Source: Bacillota bacterium
Lineage (GTDB): Bacteria; Bacillota; Clostridia; Oscillospirales; Oscillospiraceae
Reading direction: 5' to 3'
DNA length: 64,000 nucleotides
Assembly: GCA_030535235.1 (NCBI GenBank)
Contig: JAUNCL010000002.1
Coordinates: 79,731-143,730, forward strand
In this document: piece after piece, positions 51,275-60,300 of the stretch
Position numbering within the stretch: position 1 is the stretch's first letter
Layout of the letters: every line of letters begins with the position of its first letter
Notes under the pieces: generated by a model
Told to the model about the DNA's origin: nothing
What the model saw: the letters and a program-made list of their open reading frames with translations, nothing else
Databases searched by the model: none
Made by a program: the position numbers and the translations under genes

Positions 51275-51303
51275 AAGGGGCTGTAAAAAACAGCCCCTTT
51301 TAT
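51275..51303 (+). terminator. Terminator of the microprotein operon
   Basis: AAGGGGCTGT and ACAGCCCCTT form a 10-base stem around AAAAA, followed by TTA and T-rich sequence. It marks the right edge of the island. Confidence 0.85.
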
Positions 51304-51325
51304 TAAGCCTAAAGGCAAAAAACAA

Positions 51326-51361
51326 ACAGGTGGAGCTGCCGTTTTGGGCAACTCCACCTGT
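51326..51361 (-). terminator. Terminator after rubrerythrin
   Basis: ACAGGTGGAG and CTCCACCTGT pair around an inner GCC/GGC stem; on the minus strand TTGTTTTTTG follows. Confidence 0.8.
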
Positions 51362-51403
51362 AGGAAATGATTTCGTTGTAACAGCGAAGAACTGTCACGT
51401 TGC

Positions 51404-51937
51404 TTAGTAGTTGTCTGCCTTGATCTCGAAGTAGGCCTGGGGATATCCGCAGACGGGGCACTCGGCGGGAGCCTCGTCGCCATACTCCAGGTGACCGCAG
51501 TTGCGGCAGTACCACACCTTCACGGCGGGCTTCTTGAAGACCTCTTCGGCCTCCAGGTTCTCCACCAGCTTCAGGTAGCGCTCATAGTGGGACTTCTCGA
51601 TCTCACCCACGAAGGCGAACATGTCGGCGATGCGGTGGAAGCCCTCTTCCCGGGCCTCCTCAGCCATGCGCTTGTACATGTTGGTCCACTCCTCGTGCTC
51701 GCCCTCGGCGGCGGCCATCAGGTTCTCGGCGGTGGTGCCGATGCCGGAGAGCTCCTTGAACCACAACTTGGCGTGCTCCTTCTCGTTGCCGGCGGTCTCC
51801 TCAAAGAAAGCGGCGATCTGCTCATAGCCCTCCTTGCGGGCGACCTCTGCGAAGTAGGTGTACTTATTTCTTGCCTGGCTCTCACCGGCGAAGGCTTCCA
51901 TCAGGTTGGCCTCGGTCTTGCTGCCTTTCAGTTCCAT
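51404..51937 (-). CDS. rbr: Rubrerythrin
   Basis: This 177-residue non-haem iron protein reduces hydrogen peroxide in anaerobes. The N-terminal four-helix diiron domain carries the E-x2-H style ligands in AFAGESQARNKYTYFAEVA, EETAGNEKEHAKLW and FAFVGEIEKSHYERYL; the C-terminal rubredoxin-like domain has VWYCRNCGHLEYG and PAECPVCGYPQAYFEI. Length is canonical. The ATG at 51937 has AAAGGAG upstream. It lies directly beside the AT-rich island but matches the chromosome's base composition. Confidence 0.96.
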   Translation of the reverse strand: MELKGSKTEANLMEAFAGESQARNKYTYFAEVARKEGYEQIAAFFEETAGNEKEHAKLWFKELSGIGTTAENLMAAAEGEHEEWTNMYKRMAEEAREEGFHRIADMFAFVGEIEKSHYERYLKLVENLEAEEVFKKPAVKVWYCRNCGHLEYGDEAPAECPVCGYPQAYFEIKADNY

Positions 51938-52169
51938 AGTCGTTCTCCTTTCAAGGTAATGTTTCGGTAAATTCCATGGACAACATGGGATTTCTGATCT
52001 TGGTAACATCATAGCCCAAAATTCGTCCTTATACCGTGACTTTAACACATTTCCGGCAGAAATGACAAGAAAAATTTTGGATTTTTTCCTTCCGTTAAAA
52101 TCTGCGCGCCGGCGCATACTATGACAGCGGCTTTTGCCGACACCATCATGAAACAATCGGAGGGAATGT

Positions 52170-52664
52170 ATGTCTCGCATCATCATGACCGCCGCGCTGG
52201 TTCTTGCACTCGGTCTCACCGCCACCGGCTGCGGCGCCAACAACAACGCCTCCACCGCCGCCCACCGCTGGAACGACGGGGCCTACAACGCCCAGACCCA
52301 GCAGGGTCTCTCCCGGGGCGTGGGCCAGTCCGACGGCAGCTACTACGCCGACCGGGACGGCCGCGTGGACGGCTACCACGCCCGCTCCGCCGACGGCAGC
52401 CGGACCGGCCTGGGCAACGGCCTGACCAACGCCGGGGAGGACCTGGCCCGGGGGGCCGGGGCCGCCGCCCGGGGCGTGGGGGACGCCGTGGAGGACACCC
52501 TGGACGGGATCACCGGCGCCAACAACAGCGCAGCTGACAACGGCAGCAACAACGGCACCGCCAACAATGCCGCCGCCGACACCAACGCCGGCAGCGGCAT
52601 CAACGCCGGCAACAGCGTCAATCCTCCCATCGGCAGCAACAACCCCCGCACTGCCGCCGGGTAA
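52170..52664 (+). CDS. Hypothetical lipoprotein, low complexity
   Basis: This 164-residue protein has a lipoprotein signal peptide (lipobox ATGC, C21). The mature part is rich in N, G, A, D and S: a middle region with DGRVDGYHARSADGSRTG and a short amphipathic NAGEDLARGAGAAARGVGDAVEDTLDGI, then an Asn/Ala-rich disordered tail. It faintly recalls YhcN/YlaJ spore-cortex lipoproteins but not enough to assign. GGAGGGAATGT precedes the ATG. The 230 bases upstream (51938-52169) show no gene. Confidence 0.7.
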   Translation: MSRIIMTAALVLALGLTATGCGANNNASTAAHRWNDGAYNAQTQQGLSRGVGQSDGSYYADRDGRVDGYHARSADGSRTGLGNGLTNAGEDLARGAGAAARGVGDAVEDTLDGITGANNSAADNGSNNGTANNAAADTNAGSGINAGNSVNPPIGSNNPRTAAG

Positions 52665-52677
52665 ATGGGATCCTCGG

Positions 52678-52707
52678 TTGACAAATCCACCGGGGCTGTA
52701 GTATGAT
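52678..52707 (+). promoter_or_regulatory. dapF-dapL promoter
   Basis: TTGACA (52678-52683) and TATGAT (52702-52707) are spaced 18 bases. Transcription should start near 52714. Confidence 0.75.
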
Positions 52708-52723
52708 GGGCCCAACCAACAAT

Positions 52724-52768
52724 GGCGTTTCTCCGGGCGTAGTCTGCCCGGAGAAACGCCTCTTTTTT
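52724..52768 (+). terminator. Terminator hairpin inside the dapF leader
   Basis: GGCGTTTCTCCGGGC (52724-52738) and its exact complement (52746-52760) form a 15-base stem followed by TCTTTTTT. It starts about 10 bases after the predicted transcription start and ends 18 bases before the dapF start codon. No lysine riboswitch fits in the short leader. Confidence 0.8.
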
Positions 52769-52786
52769 ATTTTGGAGGTATCTGCT

Positions 52787-53578
52787 ATGCGCTTTACCAA
52801 AATGCACGGGCTGGGCAACGACTACTTATATGTCTACGGGGAGCCGGAAAACCCCGCCCAGGCCTCTGTCCTGCTGTCTGACCGCCACTTCGGGGCCGGG
52901 TCCGACGGCATGATCTGGATCTCCCCCTCCTCGGTGGCCGACTTCAAAATGCGCATCTTCAACGCCGACGGCAGCGAGGCCATGATGTGCGGCAACGGCA
53001 TCCGCTGCGTGGGGAAATACGTCTACGACAAGGGGTACACCACCAAGACCCACCTCACCGTGGAGACCCTGTCCGGCATCCGCACCCTAAAGCTCTTCCT
53101 CCGGGAGGGCCGGGTGGACCGGGTGGCGGTGGACATGGGCAAGGCCGTGGCCGGGGAGGACCTGACCCTGGACCTGGACGGTGAGACCGTCCGCTGCACC
53201 CCGGTGTCGGTGGGCAACCCCCACGCCGTCCTCTTTGTGGAGGACGCCCAGGCGGCTCCGGTGACCACCCTGGGCCCCAGGCTGGAGACCCATCCCGCCT
53301 TCCCCGGCGGGGTGAACGTGGAGTTCCTTCAGGTCCTGGGGGACAACCAGCTCCGCATGAGAGTCTGGGAGCGGGGCAGCGGCGTGACCATGGCCTGCGG
53401 CACCGGGGCCTGCGCCAGCGCCATGGCGGCGGTGGTCAGGGGCCTCTGCCGCCGGGAGGACCCCATCGCCGTCCACCTGGACGGGGGGACCCTCACCATT
53501 GCCATCGCCCCCGACGGCACCGTCACCATGACCGGCCCGGCGGAAACCATTTACGAAGGAGAGACTGCCCTATGCTGA
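52787..53578 (+). CDS. dapF: Diaminopimelate epimerase
   Basis: This 263-residue cofactor-independent epimerase converts LL- to meso-diaminopimelate for peptidoglycan and lysine. Both catalytic cysteines are in place: MMCGNGIRCVGKY and TMACGTGACASAM. KMHGLGNDYLYV opens the protein and VSVGNPHAVLF is the second-domain motif. The ATG at 52787 has GGAGG 8 bases upstream. It overlaps dapL by 7 bases, so the last two steps to meso-diaminopimelate are coupled. Confidence 0.96.
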   Translation: MRFTKMHGLGNDYLYVYGEPENPAQASVLLSDRHFGAGSDGMIWISPSSVADFKMRIFNADGSEAMMCGNGIRCVGKYVYDKGYTTKTHLTVETLSGIRTLKLFLREGRVDRVAVDMGKAVAGEDLTLDLDGETVRCTPVSVGNPHAVLFVEDAQAAPVTTLGPRLETHPAFPGGVNVEFLQVLGDNQLRMRVWERGSGVTMACGTGACASAMAAVVRGLCRREDPIAVHLDGGTLTIAIAPDGTVTMTGPAETIYEGETALC

Positions 53579-54765
53579 AACCCAACCTGCACTATCAGGA
53601 GCTGAAGGACTCCTATCTGTTCAACACCATTTATCAGAAGACCGACGCCTATCTGGCCGCCCACCCCGGGGAGAAGGTCTACAAGATGGGGGTGGGGGAT
53701 GTGTCCCTTCCCCTCTGCCCTGCCGTCATCCAGGCCCTCCACGACGGGGTGGAGGACCAGGGGAACCCGGACCGGTTCCACGGCTACATGCCTGAGCGGG
53801 GGGACCTCTCCCTCCGGGAGGCTGTTGCCGGGTATTACCGGGAGATGGGCGTGACCCGCTCGGCGGATGAGATCTTCATCTCCAGCGGGGCCTGCGACGA
53901 CCTGGGGGATCTCCTGGAGCTCTTCGACCGGGACAACAGGGTGCTTGTCACCGAGCCGGCCTACCCCGAGTATGTGGACACCAACCTGCTGGCCGGACGG
54001 GAGGTCCTTCACCTGGCCGCCGGGGAGGCCGACGGCTTCCTCCCCGCCCCGGACCCGGACATCCAGGCGGACATCCTCTACCTGTGCTCCCCCAACAACC
54101 CCACCGGGGCGGTGTACGACCGGGAGGGCCTGCAGGCCTGGGTGGACTACGCCAACCGCCAGGGGGCGGTGATCCTCTTCGACGCCGCCTATGAGAGCTT
54201 CATCCGGGAGCCTCAGTTCCCCCGCAGCATCTACGAGATCCCCGGGGCGGACACCTGCGCCATCGAGATCTGCTCCCTGTCCAAGACCGCCGGCTTCACC
54301 GGCACCCGGCTGGGCTACACCGTGGTGCCGGAGGCCCTGACCCGGATGGGGGTCAGCCTCAACGCCATGTGGGCCAGAAACCGGGAGACCCGGACCAACG
54401 GCGTGTCCTACATCCTCCAAAAGGGGGCGGCCGCCGTCTTTACCCCCCAGGGCCGGGAACAGATTCGTGCAAACCTCCGGGTGTACCAGGACAACGCCGA
54501 CCGGTTCATCGAGGTTCTGGACCAGGCGGGCATCTGGTACTGCGGCGGAAAGAACTCCCCCTACCTGTGGATGAAGTGCCCCGACGGCATGAGCGGCTGG
54601 GAATTCTTTGACTACCTGCTGGAGAAAATTCAGGTGGTGGGCATCCCCGGCGAGGGCTTCGGGGCCTGCGGCAAGGGCTACTTCCGCTTCTCCACCTTCG
54701 GCAGCCCCGAGGACACCAGGGAGGCCGCCCGGCGGCTGGCGGAGCTGCTGGGGAAGGGGAAATGA
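53572..54765 (+). CDS. dapL: LL-diaminopimelate aminotransferase
   Basis: This 397-residue PLP enzyme makes LL-diaminopimelate from tetrahydrodipicolinate and glutamate in one step, bypassing the acylated intermediates. Features: YKMGVGDVSLPLCPAVIQAL, CSPNNPTGAVYDREGLQ, the PLP lysine in EICSLSKTAGFTGTRLGY, and the C-terminal FRFSTFGSPEDTREAARRL. Distinction from other class I aminotransferases rests on GYMPERG and pairing with dapF. The start overlaps dapF and has AAGGAGAG upstream. Confidence 0.95.
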   Translation: MLKPNLHYQELKDSYLFNTIYQKTDAYLAAHPGEKVYKMGVGDVSLPLCPAVIQALHDGVEDQGNPDRFHGYMPERGDLSLREAVAGYYREMGVTRSADEIFISSGACDDLGDLLELFDRDNRVLVTEPAYPEYVDTNLLAGREVLHLAAGEADGFLPAPDPDIQADILYLCSPNNPTGAVYDREGLQAWVDYANRQGAVILFDAAYESFIREPQFPRSIYEIPGADTCAIEICSLSKTAGFTGTRLGYTVVPEALTRMGVSLNAMWARNRETRTNGVSYILQKGAAAVFTPQGREQIRANLRVYQDNADRFIEVLDQAGIWYCGGKNSPYLWMKCPDGMSGWEFFDYLLEKIQVVGIPGEGFGACGKGYFRFSTFGSPEDTREAARRLAELLGKGK

Positions 54766-54772
54766 GGGATCT

Positions 54773-54820
54773 GGGCCGATGTGGTCATCGGCCCCTCCAA
54801 AATGGGTGGTTCTTTCTCGA
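54773..54820. repeat. Dispersed hairpin repeat, family B copy 3
   Basis: GGGCCGATG / CATCGGCCC hairpin followed by CCAAAATGGGTGGTTCTTTC, closely matching copy 1 at 1157. It lies 8 bases after the dapL stop. Confidence 0.75.
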
Positions 54821-54869
54821 CCAACGGGGGCGGTGGAAACCGCTCCCGTTATTCTTCCCTCCCCCGCTC

Positions 54870-54898
54870 TTGCCTCGGCGTTTTCTCCGTGGTATAAT
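54870..54898 (+). promoter_or_regulatory. rapZ-whiA promoter
   Basis: TTGCCT (54870-54875) and TATAAT (54893-54898) are spaced 17 bases. Confidence 0.8.
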
Positions 54899-54936
54899 GG
54901 TATGATACGAAAATTTTGACCTTTGGGAGGTCCTCT

Positions 54937-55800
54937 ATGGAATTTATCATCATCTCCGGCCTGTCCGGCGCGGGCAAATCCTCCGCCGCCTCCTTTCTGG
55001 AAGACCTGGGCTTCTACTGCGTAGACAACCTCCCCGTGGCCCTCATCACCAACTTCGCCGGTCTCTGCATGGCCGGGGCAGGCTCTGGCAAATACAGCCG
55101 GGTGGCCCTGGTCACCGACATCCGCGGCGGCCAGACCTTCGACGAGCTCTTCCAGGCCCTGGACGAGCTGACCAGGATGCAGCTGGACTACCAGCTCCTC
55201 TTCGTGGAGGCCTCCGACGAGGTCATCATCAAGCGCTACAAGGAGACCCGCCACAACCATCCCCTCTGCCGCCAGGGCTACTCCCTGCCTGAGGCCATCC
55301 AGTTCGAGCGGACCGCCCTGGAGCCTGTTCGCCGCCGGGCCAGCCACATCCTGAACTCCACCGGCCTGAACCTCTCCAAGTTCCGGGGGGAGCTGCTGCG
55401 GCTCTTCGGCATGGGGGCCCCCAGCGAGGCCATCACCGTGTCGGTGACCTCCTTCGGCTTCAAGTACGGCATCCCCATCGACGCCGACCTGGTCTTCGAC
55501 GTGCGCTTCCTCCCCAACCCCTACTACATCCCCGAGCTGAAGGAGTGCACCGGCCTGGAGGAGTCTGTCCGCTCCTTCCTCTTCGGCTACCGCCAGACCC
55601 ACGAGTTCCTGCGGCACCTGGAGGAGCTTCTGGCCTTCCTGCTGCCCCAGTACGCCGAGGAGGGCAAGGCCTCCCTGGTCATCGCCATCGGCTGCACCGG
55701 GGGCCACCACCGCTCCGTGGCCGTGGCCCACGCCGTCACCGACTTTATCCGCCAGAAGGGCTACAGCGTGGAGGAACAGCACAGAGATATTTCCCGGTAA
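54937..55800 (+). CDS. rapZ: RNase adapter protein RapZ (YvcJ family)
   Basis: This 287-residue P-loop protein has Walker A SGLSGAGKSSAASFLED, the DNLPVALI segment, and the C-terminal GCTGGHHRSVAVAHAV motif. In enterobacteria RapZ guides RNase E to small RNAs that control amino-sugar synthesis; in Firmicutes (YvcJ) it is a nucleotide-binding protein of less clear role. The rapZ-whiA order is typical of Firmicutes, usually with yvcK between, which is absent here. The ATG at 54937 has GGGAGG upstream. Confidence 0.95.
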   Translation: MEFIIISGLSGAGKSSAASFLEDLGFYCVDNLPVALITNFAGLCMAGAGSGKYSRVALVTDIRGGQTFDELFQALDELTRMQLDYQLLFVEASDEVIIKRYKETRHNHPLCRQGYSLPEAIQFERTALEPVRRRASHILNSTGLNLSKFRGELLRLFGMGAPSEAITVSVTSFGFKYGIPIDADLVFDVRFLPNPYYIPELKECTGLEESVRSFLFGYRQTHEFLRHLEELLAFLLPQYAEEGKASLVIAIGCTGGHHRSVAVAHAVTDFIRQKGYSVEEQHRDISR

Positions 55801-55802
55801 AT
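55789..55802. promoter_or_regulatory. Candidate Noc-binding site at rapZ-whiA junction
   Basis: ATTTCCCGGTAAAT matches 13 of 14 positions of the Noc consensus and spans the rapZ stop codon. Confidence 0.4.
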
Positions 55803-55823
55803 ATTGGAAAGGGAGGAACCGCC

Positions 55824-56729
55824 ATGTCATTTGCCAGCGACGTCAAGGCCGAGCTCTGCCGGTCCAAGCTCTCCCGCAAGTGCTGCGCCCAGGCCGAGGC
55901 CTGCGGCGTGCTGCTCTACTGCAACCGCTTCTCCCACCGGGAGGTGAAGATCGTCACCGAGTCGGAGCCCTTCAGCCGCCGGCTCTCCGGTCTCTTTCAC
56001 AAGGCCTTCGGCCTGTCCTTTGACGAGAAGGGGGACCCGGACAGCCCCAAGCAGATCTTTACCATCACCGACCCCCACAAGCTGGAGCTGCTGTGGGACC
56101 GGTGCGCCTTCGACCCCGCCGGCCCCGCCCACCACATCAACTTCGGCCTGCTGGAGGAGACCCACTGCCGCCAGGCCTTCCTGCGGGGGGCCTTCCTGGC
56201 CGGCGGCTCGGTGACCGACCCCCTGAAGGGCTATCACCTGGAGCTGTCCACCACCCACCGGTCCGTGAGCCGGGAGATGACCACCCTCCTGCTGGAGCTG
56301 GGCTACGCCCCCAAGGAGGTGGTGCGGAAGGCCAACTACATCACCTACTTCAAGCAGAGCGAGGCGGTGGAGGACCTGCTCACCGCCATCGGCGCGCCGG
56401 TCTCCGCCATGGAGCTGATGAACGCCAAGGCGGAAAAGCTGCTGCGCAACGGGGTCAACCGCCGGGTCAACTGCGAGGCCGCCAACGTGGACAAAACCGT
56501 GGACGCCGCCCTGGAGCAGCGCCGGGCCATCCAGGCCATCCGGGAGGCCGGGGTCTTTGACGACCTGACCCCCAAGCTCCGGGAGGCCGCCCAGCTGCGG
56601 GAGGCCTACCCCGAGCTCTCCCTGTCCCAGCTGGCCGGTCTGTGCGACCCCCCGGTGACCAAGTCCTCCCTGAGCCACCGCCTCAGAAAGCTCATCGAGC
56701 TGAGCGGGAAGCTGGACGCGGAGGAATGA
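55824..56729 (+). CDS. whiA: DNA-binding protein WhiA
   Basis: This 301-residue protein has the degenerate LAGLIDADG-like N-terminal fold (MSFASDVKAELC, FLRGAFLAGGSVTDPLKGYHLE) and a C-terminal helix-turn-helix (LSQLAGLCDPPVTKSSLSHRLRKL). WhiA affects cell division and chromosome segregation in Bacillus and controls sporulation septation in actinomycetes. AGGGAGG precedes the ATG at 55824. It follows rapZ by 23 bases in the same transcript. A family A repeat begins 13 bases after the stop. Confidence 0.95.
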   Translation: MSFASDVKAELCRSKLSRKCCAQAEACGVLLYCNRFSHREVKIVTESEPFSRRLSGLFHKAFGLSFDEKGDPDSPKQIFTITDPHKLELLWDRCAFDPAGPAHHINFGLLEETHCRQAFLRGAFLAGGSVTDPLKGYHLELSTTHRSVSREMTTLLLELGYAPKEVVRKANYITYFKQSEAVEDLLTAIGAPVSAMELMNAKAEKLLRNGVNRRVNCEAANVDKTVDAALEQRRAIQAIREAGVFDDLTPKLREAAQLREAYPELSLSQLAGLCDPPVTKSSLSHRLRKLIELSGKLDAEE

Positions 56730-56741
56730 CGCACATCCCCC

Positions 56742-56872
56742 TTGCCTCTCCCTCTGGGAGAGGTGGATTCGGGCCACAGGCCCGAAGACGGAGAGAGCAG
56801 CTCTGTATCGGCAGTGATTTACCCTCTCAGTCACGGCTCCGCCGTGCCAGCTCCCCCAGAGGGGGAGCCAAG
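56742..56872. repeat. Family A palindromic element, complete copy (A5)
   Basis: Left half: GCCTCTCCCTCTGGGAGAGG, inner TTCGGGCC/GGCCCGAA stem, ACGGAGAG. Right half: CCCTCTCAGTC, inner CACGGCTCCGCCGTG, and GCTCCCCCAGAGGGGGAGC. It occupies most of the whiA to 56935 gap. Confidence 0.85.
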
Positions 56873-56934
56873 CCCCCAGCATACGGAAATTCTAAATTTC
56901 ACCATATCCATACCACAAAAAGGAGAAACACACC

Positions 56935-57372
56935 ATGAACCGTTATGAAAAAGCCATGGCCTACCACAAGCAGGGCTACAACTGCAACCAGTCCCTCCTG
57001 GCCGCCTTCGCTGACGTCACCGGTCTGGACGAGCAGACCAGCTTCGACCTGGGCGCCGGCTTCGGCGCCGGTATGTTCACCGGCGAGATCTGCGGCGCCA
57101 TCTCCAGCGCCGTGATGGTCCTGGGCCGGGCCACCCCCGTGGACCAGGACGACCCCGTGGCCAGCAAGCGCCGCACCGGCGCCCTGGCCAAGGAGTTCCA
57201 GAAGCGCTTTGAGGAGAAGTTCGGCAACCTCCGCTGCGCTCCCCTGCTGAAGACCGAGATCGCCCCCGATCTGTCCCCTGCCGCCCAGGCCATCGGCACC
57301 ACCAACCGCTGCGAGATCCTCATCCTCTCCGCCATGGAGATCGTGGAGGACATGCTGGCCCAGCGGGCCTGA
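56935..57372 (+). CDS. C_GCAxxG_C_C family redox protein
   Basis: This 145-residue protein matches the C-GCAxxG-C-C family of small putative redox-active proteins: YNCNQSLLAAF, then AGMFTGEICGAISSAVMVLG, and later LRCAPLL and NRCEILI cysteines. The usual GCA motif appears as GAGFGAGM, lacking its own cysteine, so one metal or redox ligand may be missing. Function of the family is unknown. AAAGGAG precedes the ATG. It ends 12 bases before dnaE. Confidence 0.85.
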   Translation: MNRYEKAMAYHKQGYNCNQSLLAAFADVTGLDEQTSFDLGAGFGAGMFTGEICGAISSAVMVLGRATPVDQDDPVASKRRTGALAKEFQKRFEEKFGNLRCAPLLKTEIAPDLSPAAQAIGTTNRCEILILSAMEIVEDMLAQRA

Positions 57373-57384
57373 TCCCCACCGCCT

Positions 57385-60300
57385 ATGGAGACCATGACCC
57401 CCTTCGTCCACCTCCATGTCCACTCGGAATACAGCCTCCTGGACGGCGCCTGCCGCATCCAGGGGCTGGTCCAGCGGGCCAGGGAGCTGGGGCAACCCGC
57501 CATCGCCCTCACCGACCACGGGGTCATGTACGGGGCGGTGGACTTCTACAAGGCCGCCAAGGCCGCCGGGATCAAACCCATCATCGGCTGTGAGGTCTAT
57601 GTGGCCCCCCGCACCCGCTTCGACAAGGAGCACAACCTGGACAACAACCCCCGGCACCTGGTCCTCCTCTGCCGGAACGAGACCGGCTACCGGAACCTCT
57701 GCGCTCTGGTGAGCCGGTCTTTCACCGAGGGCTTTTATGGCAAACCCCGGGTGGACATGGACCTGATCCGCCGCCACAGCGAGGGCCTCATCGCCCTCTC
57801 CGCCTGTCTGGCCGGGGAGGTCCCCCGGCGCATCCTGGCCGGGGACTACCAGGGGGCCAAGGCCCACGCCCTGGAGCTGCGGGAGATCTTTGGGGCCGAC
57901 GGCTTCTATCTGGAGCTCCAGGACCACAGGATCAAGGAGCAGAAGGAGGCCGCCCGGGGCATCCTGAAAATCCACCAGGAGACCGGCATCCCCCTGGTGG
58001 TCACCAACGACGCCCACTACCTCACCCGGGAGGACGCCGCCATCCAGGACGTCCTCCTCTGCGTCCAGACCGGCAAGACCGTGGAGGACCCCCACCGGAT
58101 GCGCTTCGAGACCGACGAGTTCTATCTGAAATCCGGTGAGGAGATGGCCGCCCTCTTCCCCCAGTGGCCGGAGGCCGTGGCCAACACCGTGAAAATCGCC
58201 GACCTGTGCAACATGGACTTCCAGTTCGGCACCTACCACTTACCTGAGTTCAAGCTCCCAGAGGGCTACACCGACGGGGACGCGTACTTTGAGACCCTCT
58301 GCCGCCAGGGGTTTGCCCGCCGCTACCCCAACGGCAGCCAGGAGTACGAGAAACAATTAGAATACGAGATGGCCATGATCCGCCGAATGGGCTTTGTGGA
58401 GTACTTTCTCATCGTCTCCGACTTCATCGGCTACGCCAAGAGCAAAAGCATCCCGGTAGGCCCGGGCCGCGGCTCCGCCGCCGGGTCCATGGTGGCCTAC
58501 TGCCTGGACATCACCGACGTGGACCCCATGAAGTACTCCCTGTATTTCGAGCGGTTTCTGAACCCGGAGCGGGTGTCCATGCCGGATATCGACGTGGACT
58601 TCTGCTACCGCCGCCGGGGAGAGGTCATCGACTATGTAAACCGGAAGTACGGCGCCGACCATGTGGCCCAGATCGTCACCTTCGGCACCATGGCCGCCAA
58701 GGGGGCCATCCGGGACGTGGGCCGGGCCCTGAACGTCCCCTACGCCCAGGTGGACGCCATCTCCAAGCAGGTCCCCAACTCCCTCCACATCACCCTGGAT
58801 CAGGCCCTCACCGTCTCCAAGCCCCTACGGGAGATGTACGAGTCCGACCCCACGGTGAAGAAGATCATCGACACCGCCAAGGGCCTGGAGGGCATGCCCC
58901 GCCACGCCTCCACCCACGCCGCCGGGGTGGTCATCACCCGGAACCCGGCGGACACCTACGTCCCCCTGGCCAAGAACGACGAGGCCATCGTCACCCAGTA
59001 CCCCATGACCACCCTGGAGGAGCTGGGCCTCCTAAAGATGGACTTTCTGGCCCTGCGGAACCTCACCGTCCTGGACGACGCCGTCCAGCTGGTGAAGGCC
59101 CACACCCCCGACTTCGACCTGAAAACCATCCCCGAGGACGACCCGGCCACCTTCCGGATGCTCTCCGACGGCAAGACCTGCGGCGTGTTCCAGATGGAAT
59201 CCGCCGGCATGACCGGGGTGTGCGTGGGCCTGAAGCCCAAGGACATCGAGGACATCACGGCCATCATCGCCCTCTACCGCCCCGGTCCCATGGACTCCAT
59301 CCCCCGGTTCATCGCCTCCAAGCACAACCCCGCCACGGTGACCTACAAGCACCCCTCCCTGATGCCCATCCTGGCCAACACCTACGGGTGCATCGTCTAC
59401 CAGGAGCAGGTCATCGAGATCTTCCGCCGCCTGGCCGGGTACTCTCTGGGCCAGGCAGACATGGTCCGCCGGGCCATGTCCAAGAAGAAGCTCAAGGACA
59501 TCGAGCGGGAGCGCTCCGCCTTCCTCCACGGGGACCCGGACCGGAACATCACCGGCTGCGCCGCCAACGGCATCCCCGAGGATGTGGCCATGAGCATCTA
59601 TGACGAGATCACCGACTTTGCCAACTACGCCTTCAACAAGGCCCACGCCGTGTGCTACGCCATCGTGGCCTACCAGACCGCCTGGTTCAAGTGCCACTAC
59701 CCCCGGGAGTACATGGCCGCCCTGCTGACCTCCGTGCTGGACTCCCAGGGCAAGATCGCCGAGTATATCACCGAATGCCGGGCCATGGGCATCAAGCTCC
59801 TGCCCCCCGACGTGAACCAGTCCGGCCCCCACTTCACCGTGGACGGGGACAACATCCGCTTCGGTCTGGCCGCCCTGAAGGGGGTGGGCCGGGGGGTCAC
59901 CCAGGAGATCATGGACCAGCGGGAGCAGGGCGGGCCCTTCCGCTCCTTCCCCGACTTCTGCCAGCGGATGCTGGACACCGACCTGAACAAGCGGGTGCTG
60001 GAGAGCCTCATCCGCTCCGGGGCCTTTGACGCCATGGGCCTCCGCCGGTCCCAGCTGCTGGACGCCTACGAGCAGTTCCTGGACGCCCTCATCCGCAACA
60101 AGCGAAAGAACCTGGAGGGGCAGTTCGACCTCTTCTCCACCGGCACCGGGGAGTCCGAGGTGGTGGAGCTGCGGCTGAAAAACATCCCGGAGTTCTCCCC
60201 CCAGGACCTGATGGCCATGGAGAAGGAGATCACCGGTCTCTACCTCTCCGGCCACCCCATGGACGCCTACCGGGAGGCCGCCCAGGCCGCCGGGGCGGTC

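Larger units (their letters stand above)
47641..51303. other. AT-rich accessory island
   Basis: By eye this 3.7 kb stretch is markedly AT-rich (long A/T runs, codons ending in A/T) against strongly GC-rich flanks, and the change is abrupt at both ends next to terminators. It contains only genes without recognised housekeeping function. No integrase, transposase, tRNA target or obvious flanking direct repeat is seen, so the transfer mechanism is unknown. It is not a typical prophage or IS element. Confidence 0.8.

Noticed and set aside
47641-51410. Prophage, integrative element or IS as origin of the AT-rich island
   Set aside because: No integrase, transposase, phage structural gene, terminal inverted repeat or clear target duplication could be found.
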